This document shows, in pieces, positions 9,484 through 16,705 of a DNA stretch of 26,009 nt. The notes under the pieces were generated by a model that was given only the letters and a program-made list of their open reading frames with translations, did not search any database and was not told where the DNA came from. Position 1 is the stretch's first letter; every line of letters starts with the position of its first letter. Source of the stretch: DATADD01 sp046262355 (GTDB lineage: Bacteria; Actinomycetota; CADDZG01; WHSQ01); NCBI GenBank assembly GCA_046262355.1, contig JBHEMX010000046.1, positions 1 through 26,009 of the forward strand. Direction: 5' to 3'. Both the position numbers and the translations under genes were made by a program.

Positions 9484-9858
9484 ATGCGAGCCACCTTCGG
9501 CGCATCGACGATCACCTTGGGTGGGCTGCTCAAGCACCTCGCCCTCGTCGAGGAGGACTACTTCTCCCGGCGACTTCACGGGCGAGACCTCGGGCCTCCG
9601 TGGGATTCGGTGGACTGGGACTCCGAGCCCAACTGGGAGTGGGACTCGGCCGCGGAGGATACGCCAGAGCAACTCATGTCGCTCTGGCAGGACGGCCTCG
9701 ATCAGCTGGTCAAGGGAATCACCAACGACCGCGGCGAGTCACCCAGCTTGCGGCGTGTGCTGATCGACCTGATCGAGGAATACTCGCGCCACACCGGCCA
9801 TGCCGACCTCATCCGAGAATCGGTGGACGGGCTCATCGGGGAGGACCCGCCGCGCTGA
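9484..9858 (+). CDS. DinB-family (mycothiol-transferase-like) protein, start apparently lost
   Basis: DinB/DUF664-type four-helix bundle. From ATG 9484 it gives 124 residues with the family metal-ligand histidines in GGLLKHLALVEEDYFSRRL and in EEYSRHTGHADLIRE, and the Trp/acid-rich loop between them. The same frame is clearly coding further upstream: from 9346 it reads DSEILPEPPLAGDETATLL and GSLDRQRLTLAWKCGGLDAA, the normal first helix. But between the TGA at 9343 and ATG 9484 there is no ATG, GTG or TTG in frame. So the true start has been destroyed or shifted, and the ATG-started product lacks helix 1 and its part of the active site. Members are thought to use low-molecular-weight thiols such as mycothiol. 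Probably a pseudogene or a sequence error near 9345. Confidence 0.75.
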   Translation: MRATFGASTITLGGLLKHLALVEEDYFSRRLHGRDLGPPWDSVDWDSEPNWEWDSAAEDTPEQLMSLWQDGLDQLVKGITNDRGESPSLRRVLIDLIEEYSRHTGHADLIRESVDGLIGEDPPR

Positions 9859-10398
9859 CGGCTCCATCCCCACGAGCTCTGCTCTAGAAGGAGTATGGCT
9901 GAACTGCTCATCGGTACTACTGAGGCGGCCGAAGCAACTTGGACCTACTTACGAGCGCGTGCGCCGGCTCTGTGTCTAAAGACTCTGCCCTGTCGCGAAG
10001 TGGGCCGCGACTGGCTCATCGGAACAGGATGTGGTGGACCGGCTGGACTCGATCAGCGCCAACGGATCATGAGACCGATGAGTATTGCCGCTCCCGCCGT
10101 ACTTCCGCTTCCCCTCTGCACCAGTAGCACACTCTTGGCGGGGGCGTACGTGCGCTAACACGCCACCTAGCAAACTCGGCTTCGTCGTGGTGATGCGAGA
10201 TAGAAGGAGGTGCAGCTTCGTCACCCTGTCGTCCCTCTGCTGAGTCTGGCCGAGTGTTTGAGATCGTCGTGCTCTTATTACGCTCCGGTGAGGCGAGGGA
10301 CGTCGAGCTCCCTGCGCTCCGCCACAGTCCACACAGGCAGGGCGCCAGGTTTCCAGGTTCTAAGCTTGGGCCGCAAGACTCATGGAAGGGACACTGAC
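9859..10398. other. Intergenic region with a tRNA-like remnant
   Basis: A small frame at 9895-10158 follows AGAAGGAG, but the ATG is only one base from that site, its residues resemble nothing, and it runs through the tRNA-like remnant at 10034-10076, so I do not call it. A second AGAAGGAGG at 10202-10210 also abuts a GTG too closely to serve. The rest up to the transporter start shows no gene. Confidence 0.4.
10034..10076 (-). repeat. Worn tRNA-Met 3'-half-like sequence
   Basis: On the minus strand this reads CGGTCTCATGATCCGTTGGC, then GCTGATCGAGTCCAGC and CGGTCCA. With a few single-base gaps it matches the core of the two 174-bp repeats at 18767 and 24835: anticodon loop with CAT, variable region, T-arm and acceptor strand. 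The T-stem has lost a base and no matching 5' half is present, so this is a decayed fragment and not a working tRNA. It may mark an older insertion at the same kind of target. Confidence 0.5.
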
Positions 10399-11544
10399 TT
10401 GACGGCAGACGAGCGAGCCGAGGCAGACGAGGGCCCTCACGCCCCGTCCGACCACATTCGGCAAGCCCCAAAGGTGCCCGAGGCTATGCAAACCCTGGCA
10501 GCCTACTCATGGCGCCTCCTTGTGATAATCGCAGTTGTCGTAGTGCTCGGATACGTGCTCATCTATCTGCGGCTGATCGTGCTGCCCGTGGTAGTGGCAC
10601 TTTTTCTCACGACGCTGCTTTCCCCACTCGTCGAGCGGCTCAGAAAGAGGGGTTGGAAGCGTGGGCGTGCCACCGTCGTCGTGCTCGTCGGCGTCCTGAT
10701 TGTGCTTACTGTGCTAATGGGCGTGCTGGCGCCGCAAGTGAGCACAGAGATCGGCGAGATGGGGACAGCAGTCAGAGGCGGGGCCGACCGCGCCCTCGAG
10801 TATCTGGCTAGGGGCCCGCTCCAGCTGTCTCAGAAGCAGATCGATTCCTTCATCGACCGAGCCGCCGAGCAGCTGGGACAGAATCGAGAGAAGATCGCGA
10901 GCGGCCTCGTCAGCGGAGCCATCAAGGTCGGGGAATTCATAACTGGCGCGTTACTGACTGCCTTTCTGCTCTTCTTCTTCCTGAAGGACGGACACGCCAT
11001 GTGGAGCTGGTTCACCGGCCAGTTCGACGAGCCAGCGAGGGGACACCTGCGCAACATCGGAGAGCGCGCCCTGGCTACCATGGGAGCGTACCTGCACGGG
11101 ATCGCCATCGTCGGCCTCATAGAGGGTACGGCGATCGGCATCGTCCTGTTCATTCTCGGGACTCCCCTGCTGGCGCCGCTCGTGCTGCTGCAGTTCTTCG
11201 CGGCCTTCTTCCCCGTCGTTGGCGCGCTCGTGGCCGGGACGGTTGCGACCCTAGTGGCCCTCGTCTCCGGAGGACTCACCGACGCACTGGTAGTGGCGAT
11301 CGCCATCCTCGTGATCCAGCAGGCCGATAACCACTTGCTCCAACCCCTCATCATGGGAAGGGCGGTGAAGCTTCATCCGGTCGTGGTAATTCTCTCCCTG
11401 GCGGCAGGAGGCATTGTCGGAGGGATCGTCGGCGCGCTCTTGGCGGTGCCGCTGGCGGCGGTCGTGTCGGCGATCGGCAACTACTTCAACAGCCTCCGCG
11501 ACATCGATCCTCAGACGTCCCCCGGGCTTCAGATAAAGCGCTGA
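10399..11544 (+). CDS. AI-2E/PerM-family membrane transporter
   Basis: A multi-pass inner-membrane protein of the AI-2E exporter/PerM superfamily (about 380 residues). Membrane helices are visible at LLVIIAVVVVLGYVLIYL, VVVALFLTTLL, VVVLVGVLIVLTVLMGVL, ITGALLTAFLLFFFL and in the C-terminal half. Family signatures are the soluble loop after helix 3 (STEIGEMGTAVRGG), FLKDG followed by a Trp, and the conserved C-terminal block QQADNHLLQPLIMGRAVKLH. Members export small molecules or act as Na+/H+ antiporters; the substrate here is unknown. TTG 10399 has GGAAGGG at 10384-10390 upstream and is my choice; ATG 10486 is the alternative. The frame extends to 10210, but those residues do not look like this family. 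It stands alone between unrelated genes. Confidence 0.85.
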   Translation: MTADERAEADEGPHAPSDHIRQAPKVPEAMQTLAAYSWRLLVIIAVVVVLGYVLIYLRLIVLPVVVALFLTTLLSPLVERLRKRGWKRGRATVVVLVGVLIVLTVLMGVLAPQVSTEIGEMGTAVRGGADRALEYLARGPLQLSQKQIDSFIDRAAEQLGQNREKIASGLVSGAIKVGEFITGALLTAFLLFFFLKDGHAMWSWFTGQFDEPARGHLRNIGERALATMGAYLHGIAIVGLIEGTAIGIVLFILGTPLLAPLVLLQFFAAFFPVVGALVAGTVATLVALVSGGLTDALVVAIAILVIQQADNHLLQPLIMGRAVKLHPVVVILSLAAGGIVGGIVGALLAVPLAAVVSAIGNYFNSLRDIDPQTSPGLQIKR

Positions 11545-11871
11545 TTGCTTCGCATCCAGCAGTCTCACCCGGATTGAGAGCACGACGCCGGGCGATGGAA
11601 CCCCGAGGGAGGCTTTTCACCGCCGCCGTGACCGGGGAGGGGCTGAGTGGTCGCTGGGAAGCATCCGGCGGGCTCCATCTGCACGCTCAGCACGCGTGCC
11701 TCGTATCGTACGAGATGCTGCTTCGTCGCCACGTGCTTCCATCTTCCGGCTCGCTTCACCTGAGTAGCATCGAGCGGATGCAGCTCCGATCCTGGCTCTC
11801 AGACCTGATGGTCAAAGGCACTGGGGCCCCGCACCGTTCGTAACGCTATTCACGTGCTGGAGGCGGTTCCC
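11545..11871. other. Intergenic stretch, nothing recognised
   Basis: Between the transporter and the convergent reductase remnant I see no gene, RNA or strong hairpin. A frame of 89 codons at 11574-11843 has no recognisable features and mixed codon use. Confidence 0.4.
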
Positions 11872-12491
11872 TTAGCCCTCGAGGTTTCGCCTGCGCTCGA
11901 TCTCGGGTCCCGTCGGCTCCTCGAGAGCGAAGGAGCCGATCGGGATATCGCCGGCCGGCTCGTACGCGCCGATCGAGACACCTGTCGTCGAGACCTTGCT
12001 GTCAACGAGTTCCAACCCACCCGGCATCGTGCCGTCTGCACCGACCACTACGGGAAACACCCACAAGCGGAACTCGTCGATGAGGTTGTGGCGTAGCAGC
12101 GTCTGGATCAGATCGGAGCTTCCGTGGACCTGCAGCTCGGGTCCATCCTGCTGTTTGAGCGCGGCGATGCCCTCAGGACGGAGTTCACCCAATCGAGGGA
12201 ATCGACCGTGCGCGACGCCACGTACTTCGTCGCGTCGTTGAGCGCCTTCGCAGCCGGGTCGTCCGCGACGTGGGGCCAGTGCGCGGCAAAGATCTCGTAG
12301 GTCTTGCGTCCGAGAACGAGACCGAACGGCTTCCCCATCACGTTGTCCATGATGCGGCCCATCTCCTCGTCCCAGTAGTTGACCGACCATCCGCCGTAAG
12401 CGAACCCGCCCGAAGGGTCCTCCTCAGGACCACCCGGCGCCTGCATGACGCCGTCGAGGGTGAGAAATGCATTCACGCTCAGCTTCCTCAT
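11872..12491 (-). pseudogene. Dihydrofolate-reductase-like (RibD C-terminal) protein with deletions
   Basis: The start is intact: GGGAGG precedes ATG 12491 and the protein reads MRKLSVNAFLTLDGVMQAPG, then GGWSVNYWDEEMG, LVLGRKTYEIFAAHWPHVAD and ATKYVASRTVDSLDW. This is the NADPH-binding half of the DHFR-like reductase family common in actinobacteria. Near 12190 the frame breaks, and the next frame carries on with EGIAALKQQDGPELQVHGSS, LIQTLLRHNLIDEFRLW and the tail SFALEEPTGPEIERRR. Compared with the usual family sequence a few residues are also missing at the break. A second in-frame loss is seen in VVVGADGTMPGGLELVDSK, where a KRLFEEG-like segment is expected. Two separate deletions point to a decayed gene. 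It follows the cupin gene on the same strand after 127 bp. Confidence 0.8.
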
Positions 12492-12618
12492 CGCTGCCTC
12501 CCATGCAGTAATCCATCACATCCTTGATCAGACCCGCTTGCTTCCGAGAACTCATCGGGCCTGTAGAGATCTGTTTGTGGGCTGTGAGTCACGCCTTCGG
12601 CGTGAGTTTCGCGGTTGC

Positions 12619-12984
12619 TCAATCGGTGTCTGCCAAGTCCTCCTGGATGAATCGAGATGAAGGATGTGTGCAGATGATGTCGCGATTTCCTGGACCCTCG
12701 TTCTTGAACATGTGGGGAACCTCTGCCGGACCAACCAGGATCGCTCCGGAGGTACTATCGATGACCTCGTCGCCGACCGTGAAGCGAGCGTTGCCGCTGC
12801 GAACGACCCACGTTTCGGCATACGGATGCTTGTGGAGACTAGGGCCGTCACCCACCTCGCGGTACTCGATCAAGTACATCGAGACCTCTGATCCATAAGC
12901 CTCCCCCTCGAAGGCCACAGTTCCCTTCGAGCTTGACTGGAGCAACCCCGACCCGATCACGTTGTAGGGGGATGTTGTCGACAT
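12619..12984 (-). CDS. Cupin-domain protein
   Basis: A 121-residue single-domain cupin (small beta-barrel). Motif 1 is complete, HKHPYAETWVVRSG (H-x-H-x3-E-x6-G), and motif 2 is present in VGPAEVPHMFKNEG with the third metal-ligand His. It probably binds a divalent metal; such small cupins act as dioxygenases, isomerases or ligand sensors, and the specific role is not readable. ATAGGAG lies just upstream of ATG 12984. It sits in a minus-strand run after the alpha/beta hydrolase (83 bp gap) and before the reductase remnant, so the three may have formed one transcription unit. Confidence 0.88.
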   Translation of the reverse strand: MSTTSPYNVIGSGLLQSSSKGTVAFEGEAYGSEVSMYLIEYREVGDGPSLHKHPYAETWVVRSGNARFTVGDEVIDSTSGAILVGPAEVPHMFKNEGPGNRDIICTHPSSRFIQEDLADTD

Positions 12985-13067
12985 GACAGGCTCCTATCTC
13001 GTAGTGCCATCGACTCCGTCGGACGAACGTATTCATGCTCGATTCACAAGGATCGCTTGGGCCAGGC

Positions 13068-13940
13068 TCAGGCCTTGGCGGTGAGGACCCGGCGCAGGGT
13101 GCCGGCGAAGGCGTCGGGATCGCCGGTCTGGCCGTATTCACCGCCGAGGAATCCCCCGTGGTTGCTGGGGAACGTGACAGGTGTCGTCCCGAGCCGTTCG
13201 GCCACGGCCACCGCGGCGCGGTTGGCTATTTCGCCCTCGGATTCGGCTCCGGTGGCGATGACGATGCGGGTCGATGCCGCGCGGACGGCGTCGAAATCGT
13301 GCTGATAGTGGGTACACGAAATGAGGTTCTGCTCCATGAGCGGATCGTTTCGGGAGCCGTCGTCCTCGGTCGGCAGCCCGAAATCGGCAGGATTCGGAGC
13401 CGGCTGGTCGGCAAGATCGGCCGCGATCGGGCCCTTGTGACTGACGAGCATGATGAATTTCGCCATCGCGGGACCGATGCCACTGCGCTGGTACGTCTGG
13501 TGGATGTCCAGGCACGCGGCCAGCACCTGGTCGCGGTCCGGTAACACCTGGGCGGCCGGCGGCTCGTGGGCGACGAGCGTCCGGACCTGCTCTGGATGTC
13601 GGGCCACCAGGGCCAGCGCGTTAACGGCGCCACCGCTGCTGGCGAAGATATCCACCGGTCCGGCGTCCAGCACCGAGATCAGCCGGTGCAGGTCGTCCGC
13701 GTGCTCATCGGGCGTGGATTGCGCAGCGTCGTCGGTTCGTTCGCTGCGCTCCACCCCACGGGGGTCGTAGGTCACGACCGTGCGGTCGGGGAAATGTCCG
13801 GCCAGGGTGACGAATCCGGCGGCGCCCATCGGCGACCCGATCAAAAGCAGGACCGGCACAGTTCCGGAATCGTTGCTCCGGACATCGTAGTGGAGCACGG
13901 CGCCCGGCACGTCCAGGGCGTGAGTCTTAGGTTCGGTCAT
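13068..13940 (-). CDS. Alpha/beta hydrolase
   Basis: A 290-residue alpha/beta hydrolase. The oxyanion region is LLLIGSPMGAAGF (32-44), the strand after it VVTYDPRGVERSER, the nucleophile elbow FASSGGAVNALAL with Ser102, in which Ala replaces the first Gly of G-x-S-x-G, and the putative catalytic His lies in PSNHGGFLGGEYG near the C-terminus. It is close in style to a hydrolase family widespread in Mycobacterium and Streptomyces; substrate unknown. The start is set by AGGAGG at 13946-13951, five bases before ATG 13940. The frame continues upstream to 14144, but those residues are unlike the family. It leads the minus-strand hydrolase-cupin-reductase run. Confidence 0.9.
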   Translation of the reverse strand: MTEPKTHALDVPGAVLHYDVRSNDSGTVPVLLLIGSPMGAAGFVTLAGHFPDRTVVTYDPRGVERSERTDDAAQSTPDEHADDLHRLISVLDAGPVDIFASSGGAVNALALVARHPEQVRTLVAHEPPAAQVLPDRDQVLAACLDIHQTYQRSGIGPAMAKFIMLVSHKGPIAADLADQPAPNPADFGLPTEDDGSRNDPLMEQNLISCTHYQHDFDAVRAASTRIVIATGAESEGEIANRAAVAVAERLGTTPVTFPSNHGGFLGGEYGQTGDPDAFAGTLRRVLTAKA

Positions 13941-14445
13941 GACGCCTCCTTCCGAAAGGTGTACTTGCTGTCTCGTCCTTGTCGACTCACCGCGACTGCA
14001 AGACTCATCGGCCAATCGCAGGTACCTGTTTGTCTCACCGAAGCGGAGGCGACCAAAGGGGGCATACTCAACCTCAGCGCCCAACTGCGGCCTCACCAAC
14101 TCATTGGTGAGGCCGCGCGGGACCAACGCGCGTCCACGCCCCATCCGATCCAGAGCATCCTCGTGCTCGGCCGAGCCATTGCCCTTGTTCTCGGCGAAGC
14201 CATAGCCTGGGGTACTCCTGCGCGTACGCGGCCTTTATCCGGTCGCATGTCACTGGCTCTCTCGTCTACCCAGGTGGTGCTCAGATCGGATCTCGAAACG
14301 GGTGGTTGCCGTAGGAGTGAAAGATCGCGTCGATGCTCCGGGGCATATGGTGCAGAAGAAGACTCGGAGGTGACTCTCCCGACACGAAGGCCGTGAGACC
14401 ACCCCGGATGCCTTGTCAATCAAATTCTCACTAAGGTCGTAAGGC
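13941..14445. other. Divergent intergenic region with a strong hairpin
   Basis: This 505-bp gap lies between two divergent genes, so it should hold both promoters. I cannot place them with confidence. The only clear structure is the 13-bp perfect inverted repeat listed separately. No gene is visible. Confidence 0.5.
14087..14116. repeat. Perfect 13-bp inverted repeat (hairpin)
   Basis: GCGGCCTCACCAA at 14087-14099 and TTGGTGAGGCCGC at 14104-14116 are exact reverse complements around the loop CTCA. No T-run follows on either strand, so it is not a classical terminator. It could be a bidirectional hairpin terminator of the high-GC type, a regulator-binding palindrome, or a folded leader in the transcript. 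It lies 147 bp before the hydrolase start and 330 bp before the isomerase-like gene. Confidence 0.75.
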
Positions 14446-15246
14446 ATGGATCCCGTAGTGGCGGCTCTGGGGGAGGTCTATGTCGCCATGCTCGGACTTC
14501 TCCGCGGTCTCCAGGTCGAGGACTGGAAAAGGCCTACTCCGTGCAGCGAGTGGGACGTACGTCAGCTCGTCTCTCATGTCGCCTCCGCAACGAGCCTGTT
14601 CGAAGGGCTCCCACAACCGCCTGTTCCGGACGGGTGGTCCACGCATCATCAGGGTATCCATGCCCTTGCGGCCGATCTGGTGGCGCGCAGGCAGAACTGG
14701 GCGCCCGAGGAGATCCTCGACGAGCTGGAGCAGGCCACGAACACACAAGTGGAGCGCTTCCAGAACCTCGAGGGAAAGGGTTGGCGGCAAGACCTGACGA
14801 TGCCTGCGCCGCCAGGGGTCAAGACGCAACGCGAGCTGGCCTACAACCGCCTCTTGGACGGCTACATCCACCTGCTCGACCTGCGGGACGCGCTCGGCCG
14901 CCCTTTGGACCTCGATGCGGAATCAACGGCCCTCGCCCAATGCGTGAGCCAGGCGATCGAGTTCACCGGCTGGGGTGCGGTCAAGAAGGCGACGTTGCCG
15001 GATGGGAGTCGGGTGCGACTGGAGCTGAGTGACCCGCATGGGTACGTCGGGGACCTTGTGGTTGAGAACCGCCGCGGGAGCCTTGTTCACCCCGATCCCG
15101 AGACGGCGGAGAGCGTCGTGGGGACGGCCCCTGCTTATCTCTTCGTCGCCGCGGGTCGGCCCCTCTGGACGGATCGCGCTGGAGGGATCCGCGCTGAGGG
15201 CCGTGCCGCGACAAGGCTACTCGAGGGGTATGTCATCTGGGCGTGA
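14446..15246 (+). CDS. Maleylpyruvate isomerase-family (mycothiol-dependent type) protein
   Basis: A 266-residue member of the TIGR03086/maleylpyruvate-isomerase-like DinB superfamily. The N-terminal four-helix bundle begins YVAMLGLLRGLQVEDWKRPT and PCSEWDVRQLVSHVASAT, with the first ligand His in SHVAS. Further conserved points are LLDGYIHLLDLRDALGRP with the second His-Asp pair and a C-terminal SCP2-like domain (RVRLELSDPHG, AYLFVAAGRPLW). Relatives isomerise maleylpyruvate with mycothiol or transfer thiols; the actual substrate is open. AAGG lies seven bases before ATG 14446. Its stop overlaps the end of the convergent hydrolase-cyclase gene by 14 bp, so the two share a 3' boundary. Confidence 0.87.
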   Translation: MDPVVAALGEVYVAMLGLLRGLQVEDWKRPTPCSEWDVRQLVSHVASATSLFEGLPQPPVPDGWSTHHQGIHALAADLVARRQNWAPEEILDELEQATNTQVERFQNLEGKGWRQDLTMPAPPGVKTQRELAYNRLLDGYIHLLDLRDALGRPLDLDAESTALAQCVSQAIEFTGWGAVKKATLPDGSRVRLELSDPHGYVGDLVVENRRGSLVHPDPETAESVVGTAPAYLFVAAGRPLWTDRAGGIRAEGRAATRLLEGYVIWA

Positions 15247-16587
15247 TCGCTGAGTTCCCAACCGCGTACAGAAGCCACTCCCCCGGCACCCCCTTGAGGC
15301 GGCGGGCACCGCGTGCGGCGAACTCGAAGCCCGACCCCGCCACGAGGTCTCTGACCGTGCTCGTCACCAGGACCTCTCCCGGCGCCGCTATGGCGCCCAC
15401 GCGCGCCGCGGTGTGGACGGCGATGCCGCTCAGATGGTCGCCGCGAGGCTCGACCTCGCCCGTGTGCATCCCTACCCGCACGCTGAGCTTGAGAGACGAA
15501 GCTGCGTCCCGAATTGCGGCTCCGCAGTGGATGGCGCGGGTTGGACCGGTGAAGCCGCCAGGAATCCGTCTCCAGTCGTCTCGATCTCGCGACCCTGAAA
15601 GCGGGCGAGCTGGCGACGCACCATCTCGTCGTGGTCGTCGAGGAATCGGCGCCACCCGACGTCTCCTAGCTCTGCGGCAAGTTCAGTCGATTCGACGATG
15701 TCGGTGAACATGATCGTCGCCAGGACACGCGTGACGTCCAGCACAGACGGTTCGCCAGAAAGGAACGATCGCGTCTCCTCGATGATGAGATCTGAGTCGC
15801 CAAGCCACGGGAAGTGATCGACGCCGGGCAACTCCAAGTACCTGGCGTCCGGGATACGGCGCGCAAGATCACGTCCATGTCCGACGATCACATGGCGGTC
15901 CCCGATTCGGTGAATAATGAGTGTGGGAGCAGTGATGTTGGGAAGCACATGGCGAACATCGGTCTCGAGCATGACACGGAAGCCCTCGACGGCTCGGCGG
16001 GGGCTCGCCCCCAGCCTTCGGTAACGCCCGAACCAGCGGCGAAACTCCTCATCGTCGGCGCGACTCGGAGCCAAGATCTCTACCCCACCGCCTCTGCCCC
16101 AGCCGTCCTCGAGCACCGCCATGATCCTGTCCCAAGCGTGGGCTGGAATGCCCCATGGGTGGTCGGCAGCGCGCGCCAGACGAGCGAACGCGTTCACGAG
16201 GATCAAAGCCGCGACGCGATCCCGGTGGACCGCGGAGAACAAGCAGCACATCGGAGCCCCCGAACCTTGGCTGAGCAGCACTGCCTGATTGGAGCCAACG
16301 GTGTTGAGTACCGCGAGGAGGTCGTCCATCGATTCTTCGAGGGTCGGCGGCCTTCCGAAAGGCAGGGGGTCTGAAACTCCCGTGCCTCGCTGATCGAACA
16401 TGACGAGCCGACTGAACGACGCCAGCTGCTTGAGGAACCGTGCGAATGAAGGCTGCTCCCATTGGCCCTCGACATGCGTTCCCCAATCGCCGACATAGAC
16501 GAGGTCCGGCGGCGGGTCCCCGATCACTTGGTAAGCGATGTTGAAGTTGCCGCACTTGGCGTAGTTCGTATCTGGTAACCTCAACAC
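15233..16587 (-). pseudogene. Alpha/beta hydrolase-class III nucleotide cyclase fusion, one frameshift
   Basis: Same plan as mycobacterial Rv1900c-like proteins: an N-terminal alpha/beta hydrolase (about 10-280) and a C-terminal class III adenylyl cyclase. The hydrolase part has FDQRGTGVSDPLP and a C-terminal His in GVDHFPW. But the nucleophile elbow reads LLSQGSGAPM where LFGVSEGGPM is expected, so the Ser is replaced by Gly108. The cyclase part has both metal aspartates, FTDIVES (Asp296) and TTGDGF (Asp340). Near 15555 the frame is lost by one missing base and resumes as GFTGPTRAIHCGAAIRDA, VRVGMHTGEVEPRGDHLSG and GIAVHTAARVGAIAAPGE to the TGA at 15233. GTG 16587 has GAAGAGG about eight bases upstream. 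A single indel in an otherwise whole gene could be a sequence error. Confidence 0.82.
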
Positions 16588-16636
16588 CGTGCTGACCTCT
16601 TCCCTGGTCGCTTACCATTGAGCTCTATCTGGTAAG
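16569..16636. promoter_or_regulatory. Putative operator in the divergent cyclase/ligase promoter
   Basis: The 118-bp gap between the hydrolase-cyclase start and the CoA-ligase start holds an exact inverted repeat, CTTACCA at 16611-16617 and TGGTAAG at 16630-16636, centred on a 12-bp spacer containing GAGCTC. Its right half extends to TATCTGGTAA (16626-16635), repeated exactly at 16569-16578 just inside the cyclase gene. Paired half-sites spaced this way suggest a dimeric repressor controlling one or both genes. The regulator is not in view. Confidence 0.5.
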
Positions 16637-16705
16637 TATGTTCCTGCCGAGGCGGTGGGGCCGAGGCTTCCTCTGCGTCGTGCTCCCCGAGATTGGGAGG
16701 ATCAC

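Noticed and set aside
9895..10158. Small protein of 87 residues behind AGAAGGAG
   Set aside because: The start codon is one base from the putative ribosome site, the frame crosses a tRNA-like remnant, and the sequence resembles no family.
10210..10398. N-terminal extension of the AI-2E/PerM protein from GTG 10210
   Set aside because: The ribosome-like site touches the GTG and the extra residues are unlike the family; TTG 10399 or ATG 10486 are better.
16655..16705. Upstream start for the CoA ligase
   Set aside because: The residues are not family-like and GGGAGG sits directly before ATG 16706.
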